A DNA stretch of 64,000 bases from Bimuria novae-zelandiae CBS 107.79 (Eukaryota; Ascomycota; Dothideomycetes; Pleosporales; Didymosphaeriaceae), in the NCBI GenBank assembly GCA_010015655.1, contig ML976685.1, positions 621,942 through 685,941 of the forward strand, in the 5' to 3' direction. The notes below the pieces were generated by a model, which saw only the letters and a list, made by a program, of their open reading frames with translations, made no database searches and was not told the DNA's origin. Shown here piece after piece: positions 36,859-46,886 of the stretch. Numbering within the stretch: position 1 is the first letter of the stretch; every line of letters begins with the position of its first letter. The position numbers and the translations under genes were made by a program.

Positions 36859-38754
36859 TCACCTACCGTGTTGATGACCGCTGTTTGGCTTGAATTTCTT
36901 GTTGCCCGGGTACCCATGCGAGTCCTCATAGAACGACCGCTTCTTGGGCTCATGGGGCTCCCTGGGCTTTAACGAGTCTTTGCATGCCCGTTCTTCAAAC
37001 ATGCACAGTTGATCTTCATCAGATCCTGATTTGTGCTCGTGGGGAACACACCACCGAGCGAGCAGTGCGTCCGACCCACCCTCAGCAGGCCGCTCACATG
37101 CGACTGCGTACAGAAATTTGAGGATCACCCCCTGGTCGAAGCTTTTATAATTGTTCAGAAATGCATTGAAATCGCTGTCTAAAGGGCTCCTTTGGTGGTT
37201 AGAGTAGAGTATAGCGATCCATTTGCATAGGGGCGATTCCACTGGCAGGTGCTCGAAAGCCCGAAATACAACTGGTTTGATACCAGGCAAAACGCTTGAC
37301 GGATGGAAGCTCGTGGCTTGGAGTCGAAGAAGAATTGCGAACTGCCATGGAGAGTCCTTCGTGGCGGTAGCCATAATGTACGAGTCAACCAGATTGGCGT
37401 AGTAGTGGTATATATGCATCTGATCCGGCTGGAAAGCTCGCACACTGCCAGATTGTTTCCATTCCACATACATTGACCAAACAACGTCAGCACGGCTCAA
37501 ACTTAGACCCAAACGTTTGGCCAAAGTTTCCATATCGGCTTGGTTGGAAAGAACCAGGTTCGTCCGCTCCGCAAGAGTGAGCTTGCGAGGCACGGGGTGT
37601 GGTGTCGTGACTGTCGCGTCGCTGGACAAATCTGTTGAGCATGACCTTGCTTTCGCGGGAGATGCGTTCGACGCAAGCTTATCTGGGGCCGAGGTAGAAG
37701 ACGAAGTATTCGACGGTAGATCGCACTTCTTGTTCAGTAGTCGACAGTGTTGACACCCGCTTCCCAGATCAAGGTACTTCGTAGAAGCACTCCTGTTAAC
37801 AAAGTCAAGACGATAGATCCTGCATATCCACCCGTTTGTTTGACAATGTCCGCATCTCTTGCTGGTATTCAAAGGTCCCCCATAGCGAGGGTGCTGTATC
37901 GCCCGAGCGTGTGCAACGCGAAGTTTGTCCGGAAGCGGCCGGGCTTGCCAAGGTCGGGATCGGTCTATGGAAACACTGAACTCATTTTCTGCGGGATACC
38001 CGGTCATGTATGTAGCGAAGTCCTGTAGATGGGTCTCAACGTCTCCCACGGTAGGCGGCTTGTCGTGGCTTGATCTTGGACCGGTGGGCACACCTGAAGG
38101 CTGAATAGTCGCCCAGGGATATTGCTTGCGGATACTAGCCTCCACGTTTAGATCAGTTGCGCAGTCGAGCTCAAAAACTGCGGCCTTTACACCAGCCGGC
38201 TTCTCGAGAACTTGTTCGGGGTCAGGTTGCGCTGGGGCGGCTTGACGTTTGGCCGACCGGTTCGATCCCAATTCCTGGATGATGGCGTGTGGGTATCGCT
38301 CTTCCAGATATTCTCGGTTCTCAGGAGTCATTTCGATTTTAGGGACGGTGAAAGTGATACTTTCAATGTATTTGGGAACGCCGGTCCTGAGTTCCTCCCA
38401 TGTTAAAAAAAAGTCCTCACCCTCCTCCTGTGCCTCTTCGGTGTTGGTCGGCATCGGGCTTTCAGCGGTGACAATATCCGCTTCGGCTTCTGTGTTTGCC
38501 TGTTCATCGTTTCGGAGTAGCTTTCTCTGGGTTTCAGCACCCGCTTTGGCAAACCCGAAGACGAGGTTGTCTCCGTCGACAGCGACATCGTCGATGTGAC
38601 GATCGCCGGCATATATCATAAGCTGAACTTGCCCTGGTAATATCTTCCTTTCATATGCAGCGTCCTCTTCGAGCGCCGTTTCTCTTATGTAGTGCACAAG
38701 TTTGAGCTCCTCGGGCGTCTCCAACAGAATGTTGGATTCCCCCTCGCCGGCCAT
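36859..38754 (-). CDS. Uncharacterised protein with a split Zn2Cys6-like cysteine cluster
   Basis: A long exon encodes 631 residues from the ATG at 38754 (ACCATGGCC context). The same frame stays open about 180 bp upstream without an ATG. No catalytic domain is recognised. Around residues 299-310 lies CGHCQTNGWIC and around 332-343 CQHCRLLNKKC, each C-x2-C-x6-C. Together they make six cysteines as in fungal binuclear zinc clusters, but with a 22-residue spacer instead of the usual 5-16. The N-terminal 150 residues are acidic, the C-terminal third is helical, and the end is a basic nuclear-localisation-like tail (KKRSFYEDSHGYPGNKKFK). A consensus donor (CACG/GTAGGT) sits three codons before the stop, so the gene may continue into the 36-kb coding segment. 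A nuclear, perhaps DNA-binding, role is inference. Confidence 0.65.
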   Translation of the reverse strand: MAGEGESNILLETPEELKLVHYIRETALEEDAAYERKILPGQVQLMIYAGDRHIDDVAVDGDNLVFGFAKAGAETQRKLLRNDEQANTEAEADIVTAESPMPTNTEEAQEEGEDFFLTWEELRTGVPKYIESITFTVPKIEMTPENREYLEERYPHAIIQELGSNRSAKRQAAPAQPDPEQVLEKPAGVKAAVFELDCATDLNVEASIRKQYPWATIQPSGVPTGPRSSHDKPPTVGDVETHLQDFATYMTGYPAENEFSVSIDRSRPWQARPLPDKLRVAHARAIQHPRYGGPLNTSKRCGHCQTNGWICRIYRLDFVNRSASTKYLDLGSGCQHCRLLNKKCDLPSNTSSSTSAPDKLASNASPAKARSCSTDLSSDATVTTPHPVPRKLTLAERTNLVLSNQADMETLAKRLGLSLSRADVVWSMYVEWKQSGSVRAFQPDQMHIYHYYANLVDSYIMATATKDSPWQFAILLRLQATSFHPSSVLPGIKPVVFRAFEHLPVESPLCKWIAILYSNHQRSPLDSDFNAFLNNYKSFDQGVILKFLYAVACERPAEGGSDALLARWCVPHEHKSGSDEDQLCMFEERACKDSLKPREPHEPKKRSFYEDSHGYPGNKKFKPNSGHQHGR

Positions 38755-39947
38755 GGTTAACGCCCATTCGATCAAAAAGCGTCCTTCGTGGAAGAGAAAC
38801 GAGCTTGCAATGGGAGAATGGATGTGGGTGCTGCCAAAAATTCCCGCGGTGGTCGGAGATTGGATGGAGAACAGAGTAGAGTGCCCGTCGCCCACACGGC
38901 CCGTCTTAATGTAAATTGGTGATGTTCGCAGCGCTCAGCATCCCGCGGGATGAAATCGTGGAGATCCTACGGCTAGTATTGCCCAGGTGCAAAGCCGCAG
39001 CACCTCGTAGTGGTAACAGCGGTGTGATCCAGACTCGGGAGGGCACGAAGCCGGGATTTTCGGATGATACGTACACAACTGTTGTGAATGGCTTCCTGTC
39101 AAGTGCTTTGCCAATCGTTGGTAACGTAAAGAGCGTCAACAGCAGTTCTTCTCTATCAGTGTCGTCACAAGTCGTCAGGGTGCAGGGAAGATGTGAGCAG
39201 AGGAGAAGAGGAGAGCAAGCCCATTGCGAAGGTTTGGGCCGGTGTGGCTGGGGCGCGCCAGGCACAAACGTTGGGGACCAGCGCGCTCTAATGCGCCTTC
39301 CCGCTTCGGCCCGGCACGTCTTTCGTCGCAGCGACTCTTCGCGACACGGCACGTTTGCCGGCACGCTAGCAGTGCCCATCTCCTGAGAAATTTCGCGAAC
39401 CCGGATTTGGTGGGGGCGTCCACCGCTGACTCGCGTAGGTTTATCTTTCCGGAGCCGTGGAAGCGAAGACGCCCGTCATCATTTTACCGTACACAACGTG
39501 CGGTATAGGAGACCTAACCCCAACTTAGCTGAAGCGAGAATTCGACATATATTTGGGTGCCACGGTACCGGTTCATACACAGGTACGACAACAGTAGCGT
39601 TTTCGATAAGAAAGGCTTGTTTGTACTCGGTTATGAGAAGAAAATAACGTATTGATCAGCTTCAGCCGGCAAATCAGTACATGTTCATCGGAATCCAACA
39701 AAATCCTCCTACGACAAGAATTAGATGCACAGAACAATTCACATCGGATAGCATCCTGCACAAAATTTCCATCCGGTCCCGCTTCAGAGACAAAACCTTT
39801 CTCTCACTCAATATGAATATCGAAGCGAAGTATATACAGCGCACCATCCGGTGCCATCCCACCCCTCAAAAAGAATCTGTATGGTCAAGAATGTATGCCA
39901 ACGGGGTGACCTGTTGACCAGCTACCATCGCTAACCCAACCCAGCGC
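38755..39947. other. Intergenic with overlapping open frames on both strands
   Basis: Between about 38906 and 39386 both strands stay open for more than 150 codons, but neither product has a domain. The leftward one could be upstream exon sequence of the 631-residue protein. The remainder is the 3' flank of the pectate lyase gene. Confidence 0.4.
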
Positions 39948-40763
39948 TTAACCGCTGCAGTAGCCGACCTTTGTGGGCTCGCAGCCACCCGCGCAGCCGT
40001 TGTACAGGGCGCACGCGTGGGCCGTGTCGTAGCACGCGTTCTTGATGGTCGCCGTGTCGCCGTAGTTACTGTTGATACCGACGAGCTCGCCACCGTTGCG
40101 CGCATCCACGCCGTCAATGTATACGTTGCGCTTGCACTGCTTGCTGCAGTTGCCGCAAGAGCGGTAGAGCTTGCCGTAGTCCTCGACGTAGAAGTTGAAG
40201 ATGTTGACGGTACCTGGATGACATCAGCGCTGCGCCACGCAGAAGGAGAAGGAGAGAGCACTCACCGCAGCCGTTGTGCTGGATAACCTTGTCCGAGGCG
40301 TGGTAGGCGCCGCCGCCGACGATGTTGCTCTGGGCCCCCGCCTTGTCGTTCTTGATGGAGATGGCGTCCTCGCAGACATCTTCGAACCAGACGAACTCGA
40401 GGTTGCAGTGGCCGTCGCAGTGGACGCCTTCGGCCTGGTTCTTGCCGATGATCGCGTTCTTGAGAGTGGCTCCGGCGTGGAGGTAGAAGACGGCATCCTC
40501 CCAACCTGTCTGCGGATGAGCATGGTGTGCCGAAGAGTGGAGGTGAGTAGGGAGAACATGCCGCCCTCAGATTGTCCGCTGCAGGCACCGCTGCCACGGT
40601 CGTACCTCGCCCATAGACCGTCATAGACCTTTCCAGCCGGGACCTCAATGACCTTGCTGTTGGACTTGGTTTCCGTGGCCTTGGGGACACCACCGGTGTA
40701 GGCGTTGCAAGCCATGGCGGCAGGCAAAAGGGTCAATAGCCCAGCGATCTGAGCAGTCTTCAT
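39948..40763 (-). CDS. Pectate lyase, polysaccharide lyase family 3
   Basis: Three exons (40763-40562, 40505-40266, 40213-39948) give 235 residues, the usual size for this family. Intron 1 is GC-AG (donor GCATGT) and intron 2 GT-AG (52 bp). A signal peptide ([17 protein letters not shown]) is followed by the compact right-handed beta-helix sequence of PL3 enzymes. It includes [50 protein letters not shown] and a C-terminal cysteine-rich part ([19 protein letters not shown]). The enzyme cleaves de-esterified pectin by beta-elimination outside the cell and needs calcium. A TATA element lies about 100 bp upstream. Such genes are typical of plant pathogens and litter decomposers and are usually pectin-induced and glucose-repressed. 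Confidence 0.93.
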
Positions 40764-42028
40764 CGTTGCGGTTTCGAAAGAGAGCGTACTGAAGAGATCG
40801 AAGTAGTGAATGAACTGTTCGATGAAGGCGTGGTGAGGATTCCAATTGTTGGACGTTTTCCGAACCCTTTATACACAATTACCTCACCTCCCACCATCTT
40901 GAAAAATCGCATCTCCACTCTTCCTTCGTCTTCATCGCCAAGATTCCTCCCCTCCTGCACAACCTCTTCCGCTGTCTGCAAACCCTTTGCTTAATTCTCC
41001 CATTGGCGGAACCGTCTTCGTCGCATGATCTCGATGTTTGATCTATCCACAAGCCAAGACGCTTTTTCGGTGATTATTCTTCTTCTGCGGGGTACATCTT
41101 AAACATGACTTATTTCGCTGGGGCAGGTACCACGACAATCCTTAGCCCAAACAGCTATGTTCACCCTGCATGCAAGTAAGTACCTTTTTCGGCATGGAAT
41201 GTTCCGCAAGCCTACTCACTAGCGGCTTGGCTTCTTGTCCCATCTGATGTGACATGGGATTTGTTGGTGGTTACTCAAAACTTACCGGAGGGACCGAGCT
41301 TCCACCTATTAGCGCTCCACTCTTTATCAACGGGCGTAGCTTCTTAGCAGGGGTAAAGGGGCATCCTGGGAAAAGGTATGCCTCAGGTAATGGAAATACC
41401 GGATGTCGCGTAACACTACAATGCTTCGACAGCACTTCGTCATTCTGTTTGCTTGGTGGCCAGTGTGTTATAATCCGCCCGAGCCGTAAACATGCCAATT
41501 GTCCGTTAAAACGGTTGCCGCTGTAAGCAGCATCGAAAGTACCACTCGGTGTCCTTCTATCCCGAGACCTTTCCACATGTCACCGATGCATCAGTTACCT
41601 ACCTGGGTAGTGATTCGTCTTCAGCTTTCGAGCTCACTGCTGCTTACGGCGACGGCCGAAAGACACAATGGATATGCCTGTTGTAAGAAGGGAAAGACTT
41701 GAAAGGTGTGCTGCAGTGCTTCAAACATACAGCATCCATTATTTTCGAAAACGCAAAGAAGTTGTCCGGTTTGGATGATTCAGCAACCAATGAGAAATTC
41801 ACCTACCTTAAAGCGGAGCCGTCGTGCACGCGAAACCATAAGCAAGCTGCTGCATATTCGCACATACAATCCCAGGTCACCCTCCAAATCATCAGCCGCT
41901 ATACATTAATAGGCGCTCCGCCTAGGCATTGGCGAGCCTTCTCCTGTGGACTGCTTTGGCTCAACGCTCGGCGTCGTCTTCCTCTGGTCCGTGTCCTGCG
42001 GTGGATGATATTTCTTCCATTTCTCCCG
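40764..42028. other. Intergenic, no gene seen
   Basis: Promoter of the pectate lyase at the left. The rest (about 1 kb) holds only short frames with no domain, then the 3' flank of the next leftward gene. Confidence 0.45.
40866..40873 (-). promoter_or_regulatory. TATA box of the pectate lyase gene
   Basis: Reads TATAAAGG leftward, 103 bp before the ATG at 40763. Confidence 0.55.
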
Positions 42029-43701
42029 TCAACCTGAAATTGCCTCGTAAGGAACCTTGCCTTCAGCGCGCTTCTTATTCATTTTGTCGAGGAGCATCGT
42101 GACGTATTTCCCCGTGGGTGCTTTCAGGGAGCGTTGGAAGCTTTCGATGAACTCGTTTGCTTTCTGAGCTTTTGGATGTGCCGGAGAGTTATGCATGAGA
42201 TTTAGCGCATCATACACAATGGGCATCCGTTCGTGGATGCGGCGAAGATGCCTGAGAGATGGTTAGCCTGTGCTTGAATGTAAACCGGATAACTAGTACA
42301 TTACTCCTTCCTGTGCGCTTCATGTATGAACTTGGAAAAGCCAGCTAGGGCTAGCGATGCAGCCTCGCGGCGCTTGGCAGGAAAATGTGGATTCTCTTGT
42401 ATATCAATCAAGCGGGCAACCTCGATATTGGTATTTGTCTGCCGCGGCTCTGTCACACTGCGGCATCAATATGTCGTTACGTTTCAGCATTGGATAAGTT
42501 GGTGTACTATTAGGAGGCATCGGTGCCTCCTTTGTCGGCGGTGAGGACAGAGCTGCATCCTCTAGCGACGAGGAAACAGCCGGCAGCAAACCAAATGGAT
42601 CGAACTCTAAGGCATTGGCAGGTAATGGCTCAGACACACTACCTTTGGGGTTCGGAGAGCTCCTGGGATGTGTACCTGCTGTACGGCTTACGGGCGCGTA
42701 CGAAGAGAAAGTTGGCATTGTGTTCGCAGTCCTCAAAGCTGGCGGCCTGAGGGGTGATTCTGTAAGTCTTTTTTGGCACGAGGAGCCCTGACGAGTTGGT
42801 TAGAATGTATGCAAATGCATGGGCTATCAAAAGCGAGTAAGTAAGGGCCTGTGAGCCCATACTGTATGGCATAAACGCCCAATAAAGTTTAACCAATAGT
42901 TCTCAGTGCTGGATTACTCACAGTAGCAGCGCCATTCGTAGTAATAGTGGACGTCGATAGTGCCCGGTGGAGCGCGGGACCTCCGCATATCGACGGACCT
43001 GCTGCATAGCTGGTACCCATCTGTTGTGAATGAGGAAGAGCCATCGCACTTGCTGACTGCGATAATTGTACGCCAGAAGGCTGGTTTGCAAACCATCGGG
43101 CGTAAGGCGTCGCAGAGTCATGGCGGGTGGACACATTCTCAGACATCAATGAGAATGGATCCTGCGTATAGCTCACAGGCCATTGCGGAGGTTGCGTCGA
43201 CGTGGTGACCATAGGGTCGAAAGAAGAATCGCATCCATCGATCTCTTCCAATCCCTGAAGTGAGAGATCTATATTTTCAGGCGGGGTCAGGTAGTCAGTC
43301 GGGTAAGGAGACTTCAACGATGACGAACCTGTCTGCAGTGATGGTGGATTTGGACTGTCGTGTGATAGACCCGCAGGCACACTGATAGCACTATAGAGTA
43401 TTATTAGAGCCTACTACGTCAAATCATCAGTGTACTCGACATACCGACTGCCGGAGGGATGAGGAGATGCAGACATAGCAAGCCTGCTCGGAGTACTTGC
43501 ATTTGCAGGTCGCCCGGTCCCGTTCTCGTTGTGGTCGTAAGCGGCTTGTACGATGCCAGAATTCATCATTCGCTCGTATTCTGTGGGTCGGCCTTGGATG
43601 TAGTCCATATATGCGCTTAGCAATGGGTGGCCGTCGCGCTGAAGTTCTGCGATCTCCGAGGGAGTTGGAGACGGCCTGTTCCTGTCCATGTTTTTGTCCA
43701 T
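42029..43701 (-). CDS. Uncharacterised five-exon protein, Ser/Pro-rich with helical ends
   Basis: Five exons (43701-43445, 43381-42922, 42787-42508, 42449-42305, 42251-42029) with introns of 63, 134, 58 and 55-53 bp give 454 residues in consistent phase. The N-terminus is a short helical segment (TPSEIAELQRDGHPLLSAYM). Residues about 80-320 are low-complexity Ser/Pro/Thr/Gln sequence. The C-terminal 120 residues form a well-ordered helical block that includes EVARLIDIQENPHFPAKRRE, HLRRIHERMPIVYDALNLMH and KAPTGKYVTMLLDKMNKKR. I do not recognise the family. No signal peptide or membrane segment. The third junction (acceptor near 42788, 134-bp intron) is the least certain. Confidence 0.65.
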
Positions 43702-44062
43702 TCTCTCAGATGGAGGTGCGGACTTTCGGTTGGTGGAATGGTGTGGAGGCAGGTGGCGTCGACGTTATGAGATTGGGAGCGACGTAAAGCAACAGAGCTC
43801 GAGATAGAGTAGGCAGGAGCGACCAGGCAAACACAATCGAAATCAACCTTCCGATCCCACGCGACGGAAGGCCCCAGCAAGCCGTGGAATTGGGGAAATA
43901 CTACTATTGAGCAAGACAGTAAAATTGTGAGAAGCGGCTGCAGAGCGATACTACTTAGAACCATAGCAACGTCTGCTGCTCGATCAAAAGCTTCAGAGAA
44001 GTTTTCCAGCTTGACGTTCAGGAGCCTAGCTAATCGGAACACTTAGGTAGCGATCACAAAAT
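43702..44062. other. Intergenic spacer
   Basis: 361 bp upstream of the five-exon gene; no element recognised. Confidence 0.4.
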
Positions 44063-44536
44063 ATGCTAGAAAGTGGAAGTGTGAAGGGTACTCGACGTTG
44101 CTCGACATTCCGCCCTGCTGGCAGAGTAGAGCTGTATTGCCCAAATGTGCCAAAATTTTTGTCGGAAATTCAGTTCAAAGGTTTACTCGTCAATTCGACG
44201 CACAACCAGCTGGAGTTTACCTGGTGGGGCGAGATGCACCAGGTCGAGTTAGACTATGCTGATATAGTGGAAAAGCTGAGCTTTGGACTATTGACCACGT
44301 GCGACATTGAGCGGTGGCTTGACCTCTTTTTGATATGGTGGCATGGGCCCGACGATATCATTTCCCCTAGAATCTGCGGCACCTGTCAGAGAGAATGCCG
44401 AAGACAGGACACTGAAAAAGAGGAATTGGAAAAGAAAGCCTACGTGCCAAAAACGTCCGCCGATACGCTGATATGGCTCTATTTAGTTGCGTGGATGAGT
44501 TGTAAGGAGGAAAGGACTTGGCATATATTGTTATGA
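44063..44536 (+). CDS. Possible small hypothetical protein
   Basis: An uninterrupted 157-codon frame starting with ATG. The middle has a globular look (VELDYADIVEKLSFGLLTTC, IERWLDLFLIWWHGPDD) and a CxxxC pair, but no family is recognised and there is no signal peptide. DNA here is AT-richer than the neighbouring genes. It may be an orphan gene or a chance frame. Confidence 0.35.
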   Translation: MLESGSVKGTRRCSTFRPAGRVELYCPNVPKFLSEIQFKGLLVNSTHNQLEFTWWGEMHQVELDYADIVEKLSFGLLTTCDIERWLDLFLIWWHGPDDIISPRICGTCQRECRRQDTEKEELEKKAYVPKTSADTLIWLYLVAWMSCKEERTWHILL

Positions 44537-44839
44537 CACTCAGGTTGCCGATTATGATTATGGCTGCACTTGGAAATCTTAAAAAACGTCTCCTGACGGT
44601 CCATATTGATGCATGCACACTATTAGCGATTTTGCGAAAAAGGTCCCAAATTAACTAACAACCGTGCTATGCAATCTTTACAATGTAAAGCAAGGAAAAC
44701 GGAAATATCAAAATCTATGACTAACATAACCAGCACCGCCCTATCTCCTCCTCAACACCCACTCCTGTCTCCAATCTTCTTTACACGCCCCCCTGCACAC
44801 CGCTCACTGCCATCCTCCTGCCTTAAGTTCAACTTGAGT
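44537..44839. other. Intergenic spacer
   Basis: 303 bp, AT-rich, 3' flank of the cysteine-module gene; nothing recognised. Confidence 0.4.
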
Positions 44840-45765
44840 TTATTTCTGCTCCAAACTAGGATCATCACAGCAAGACCAGCACTGTACACATGTCAGTTCT
44901 ACTTCATGCACCAACTTTATCCAAGATAAGACTTACTACACCATCATCAGACCAAGAAATCATCCCCTTCCCACAGTCCTGCGGCTCATCAAAGCACGAA
45001 CGATCACAAGTCTCCGGCCTCAAAGGCTTGGGCTCAATTTCAGGCTCATCGGCAATCTTAGGGTCAGTGCTAGGGAGAGAAGTCGGGTCGCAGCAGGCCC
45101 AGCAGGGCTATCTCATTCATCAGCAAGATGCACCTATAGAACCATCCGTAGGGAGGAAAGGTGGAAAAGGTGGAAACAGGAAGGAGTACTCACTCCACCA
45201 CCAGGCTGAAATGGCACCCAATCCCCACAAACCGGCGGCTCGGAGTCGCACTGGCGATCGCATACCTCGAAGGAGCGAGGGACGACGGTCGGGAGAGGGA
45301 AGGGTTCGACTTCGGTTTCGGTTGGGAGGGGAGGAGCACGGCAACAGGTGTAGCACTCGCCATGCTTGGTGGGGTTCTGAGATGCGAATTAGAGGATACT
45401 CGGAACAAAGGGAGCAGGGAGAAGCATACCATGCCGTCATCGCAGGTGGGAGGCTCGTCGAAGCATACTTGGAGGCAGAACTTCTCGTCGGAAATACAGC
45501 AGGACCAGCAGGCACCGTCGGCGGATTGAAGGGGGAACTGTTGGGTGTGTTAGGATCCGTACGTTTGGCCGTATCGGTTGCTGAATGTGGAAGGAGCAAA
45601 AGGAGTTGGGTGAGGAGAGTGCGGAAAGGTTGAGAAGAGAAAACATGAGTGTACCATTCCGTTCTTGCATTCCGGCTTCTCAGTGTAGCATGCTTCCTGA
45701 CACGTCGTTTTGGCCGATGCGATGGCGACGAGGAGGGCGAGTGGGACGATGGTGTTTGGCTTCAT
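44840..45765 (-). CDS. Secreted protein of four six-cysteine modules (24 Cys)
   Basis: Five exons (45765-45655, 45537-45430, 45376-45194, 45107-44937, 44881-44840) with introns of 117, 53, 86 and 55 bp give 204 residues; every intron is phase 0. Residues 1-18 form a signal peptide (MKPNTIVPLALLVAIASA). The mature chain is four repeats of one plan: C-x3-C-x(5-6)-C in the end of one exon, as in CLQVCFDEPPTCDDGM, then C-x2-CC at or near the start of the next, as in CWSCC. Each module is thus cut by an intron at the same place. Modules 2-3 and 3-4 are joined by Pro/Glu-rich linkers. All 24 cysteines are even in number per module, suiting three disulfides each. I know no named family with this pattern; it may be an apoplastic effector or wall-associated protein. 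A TATA-like element lies about 130 bp upstream. Confidence 0.85.
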
Positions 45766-46886
45766 GGTGGTGTTTTGTATTGATATCAATATCAGCAATT
45801 GAGTCGGAAGTTTTGAGTAGATTCTAAGCGTGCTGAAGGTGTCGAGAATGCTGGTGTTGATGATAAGGCCTTTGTGCGAGAAGGTGAGGGACATATATAC
45901 CTACCATATCGTACACCGTGTACCCTCATCTCGAGACCAGCGCTCACCTACACCCTCCAACAACCGTCGTGTAAGCTGTCTCTACTCAGGTACTCCGCCC
46001 GTCTCCCCGACGGTCAAGCCCTCGTATCCACCTGTACCCTACACAGCTACGCTCTCCTCGACCTCATCCGAACGTGACCATTATACACCTCACCGTTGCA
46101 TGTATACGCTTCCACATTCCTCGATCCGGCCAATCACATCACAAGCACGAAGAAATCTTGCGGTGAGGACAAGAGCCGCAGCACCCTCGAGCCGCAGCGG
46201 TCGGCCGTGAGCCGTTTGTGTAACCATGTGTGATTGCCCCAACGGGTCGATAATTATGATACTAATACCATAGGTAGTCTAGCGGACCCGCACACCTGAC
46301 GTACCCGCATTGCGCTGCCAAGCACCTCATACCACTCCTTCCGCCGCCCCTCGGATGAGACCGAGAGCGCTCAGCGAAAGTGGCTAGCTGAGGGGCGGAG
46401 CGGAGTATGCGCGGAGCGTGAGGAAAAGGTTCAGGGTTGCGGTGGAGAGGTCATATGTTGATCCTGTGTTTCACCGAGTCGGCGATTACGTTTTGCGGCG
46501 CGTTAGAAGTGGAAACTGGTTTTGCTGCAGAGTGAATAAGTTAGAGCGTGTGTTGAAGGGCTAAGATTAGTGGAGGAAAGTCCAGCAGCTTGCAAGGTGG
46601 TAGCCGAACTTGCACACCACGGTACGTTATTCGTCTACAACAACGTACTAATCCGGCATGGTAGTATATGCTCGGGAGGTTGTCTAACTAGTTAATTATA
46701 GGGAAACACTTACCTCTTTACGATCATGTGTGAGAGTCAATACACAGTGTTGGAGAAGGAGCTAGCGCGTGAACTTCTTAGCATCGGCAATACGTTGATC
46801 CGGGCTTGTCTGATGATTGTCCAATTTCCAAATTACAGTTTGAGGCATCTACTGCATTATTCGAACTGTGCCTCTTTCCCGACCGC
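45766..46886. other. Divergent intergenic region
   Basis: 1.1 kb between the starts of the cysteine-module gene and the OTU gene. No coding frame or RNA gene recognised apart from the TATA-like element. Confidence 0.45.
45894..45899 (-). promoter_or_regulatory. TATA-like element of the cysteine-module gene
   Basis: TATATA within an alternating AT tract, about 130 bp upstream of the ATG at 45765. Confidence 0.4.

Noticed and set aside
38906..39386. Overlapping open frames of more than 150 codons on both strands
   Set aside because: Neither has a domain, start context or splice structure that would single it out; GC-rich DNA can stay open on both strands.
44890..45633. 247-codon open frame on the + strand
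   Set aside because: It is antisense to the cysteine-module gene, whose exons, signal peptide and phases are coherent; the + product is low-complexity and domain-free.
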